This document shows positions 41,184-41,704 of a stretch of DNA of 41,704 nt, one piece after another. The stretch comes from an uncultured archaeon (GTDB taxonomy: Archaea; Nanobdellota; Nanobdellia; Woesearchaeales; UBA583): assembly GCA_937138345.1 (NCBI GenBank), contig CAKZOW010000058.1, positions 1-41,704 on the forward strand, read 5' to 3'. The translations under genes were made by a program, and so were the position numbers. Positions within the stretch are counted from its first letter, which is position 1. The number at the start of each line of letters is the position of its first letter. A model generated the notes under the pieces. It was given only the letters and a program-made list of their open reading frames with translations, made no database searches and was not told the DNA's origin.

Positions 41184-41704
41184 ATGAGGTTTGAATTTGA
41201 CTTAATAGCTAGATATTTTTCTTTTTTATTTTTGTTATATTTTTTTTTAAGTCCATTTTTTTTAAAACCTATTACAGATGCGTTTTATTTGATTTCTTAT
41301 TATTTTCTTCAGTTAATTACTGAAGTCCAATTATTATCAGGAGAACTTTTAGTAGCTAATGAATATCGTTTTTTAATTATTGAAGCATGTATAGCTCCTA
41401 GTGCATATATGTTTATTTCTTTTGTTTTTTTAATGCTACCAATTGAATTTAGAAAAAATATAATTCTATTGCTTAAGGCATTACTTATGTTTACTTTGAT
41501 AAATTTACTTAGAATTTTACTTTTGATGTGGGTTCATGTACAATTTGGAGTGGAGACATTTGAGACATTTCACTTTATCTTCTATGAAGGAATTTCTGGA
41601 ATATTAACAGCAGGAATTATTATTTATTATTTGAAAAAAGAACATAAAAAAAAAACTTATCCTCTGATTACTGATGTATTGACTTTGATTAAAGAGATTC
41701 GAAA
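41184..41704 (+). CDS. Archaeosortase/exosortase-like membrane transpeptidase, 3' end cut by window
   Basis: From ATG at 41184 the frame is open to the window edge (173 codons). About four hydrophobic helices. The exosortase catalytic trio is visible: Cys in IIEACIAPSAY, Arg in INLLRILLLMW and His in FHFIFYEGISG. The order and the GISGIL block after His fit the family. Archaeosortases cut C-terminal sorting signals and join surface proteins to membrane lipid. Possible clients in the window are the two surface proteins with C-terminal helices (21160, 34599), but neither ends with a clear basic cluster. Confidence 0.75.
   Translation, partial: MRFEFDLIARYFSFLFLLYFFLSPFFLKPITDAFYLISYYFLQLITEVQLLSGELLVANEYRFLIIEACIAPSAYMFISFVFLMLPIEFRKNIILLLKALLMFTLINLLRILLLMWVHVQFGVETFETFHFIFYEGISGILTAGIIIYYLKKEHKKKTYPLITDVLTLIKEIR

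Overview
The window looks like chromosome from an AT-rich DPANN-type archaeon (Woesearchaeota/Pacearchaeota-like; this placement is inference). Archaeal replication genes are present: the C-terminal half of DNA polymerase D large subunit, RFC large subunit, MCM and XerA. An archaeal AlaRS with the four-Cys N-terminal zinc site is also here. Promoters are archaeal: TATA boxes lie 24-27 bp upstream of many start codons, so most transcripts are probably leaderless, while some genes inside operons have clear Shine-Dalgarno sites. Two core genes are present only as halves, DP2 (C-half) and AlaRS (N-half), with no partner in the window; split AlaRS is known from Nanoarchaeum.

Layout. 1-7 kb: DHH/OB phosphoesterase (cut by the window edge), a lipoprotein MsrA-MsrB fusion, Ndk, a small lipoprotein without a standard start codon, a Yip1-like membrane protein, a GNAT-NUDIX operon and two unknown proteins. 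7-13 kb: HxsD-like protein and DP2 C-half, XerA flanked by two pilin-like genes, RFC-L. 13-21 kb: SemiSWEET, HD phosphohydrolase, an M42-like/DUF1704 metallopeptidase pair, Tex, an unknown protein with a likely AUU start, and a dihydrolipoamide dehydrogenase-like flavoprotein. 21-25 kb: GLUG-repeat surface protein, MCM, small lipoprotein, tRNA-Val(UAC). 25.1-33.8 kb: an integrated mobile element. 34-41.7 kb: GATase-like protein with Cys-to-Ser change, large acidic surface protein, split AlaRS, membrane proteins, AI-2E family transporter and the start of an archaeosortase-like gene.

The integrated element (about 8.7 kb) lies between the 3' end of tRNA-Val and a 13-bp copy of that end. It encodes a tyrosine integrase at the right end, a Helitron-like fusion of an HUH endonuclease and a RecD-type SF1 helicase at the left end, a candidate hairpin origin, a HEPN-like protein, and a cargo of Met/Cys-rich multicopper oxidase, GCxSC membrane protein and divergent membrane-anchored winged-helix regulator. 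The Rep-helicase frame runs through the attachment core into the tRNA gene. Joining the two ends in silico gives a rep gene that ends just before the integrase start, so excision would rebuild a rep-int gene pair.

The most unusual observation is that five protein genes (DP2 C-half, xerA, the flavoprotein, mcm, alaS N-half) each have a second, partly decayed copy of their own terminal 29-53 bp nearby. The two copies are separated by short inserts rich in palindromes. Inserts at DP2 and xerA share several sequence blocks, and those at DP2 and alaS share a 27-bp motif. This looks like a family of small elements that insert at gene ends and regenerate the gene terminus.
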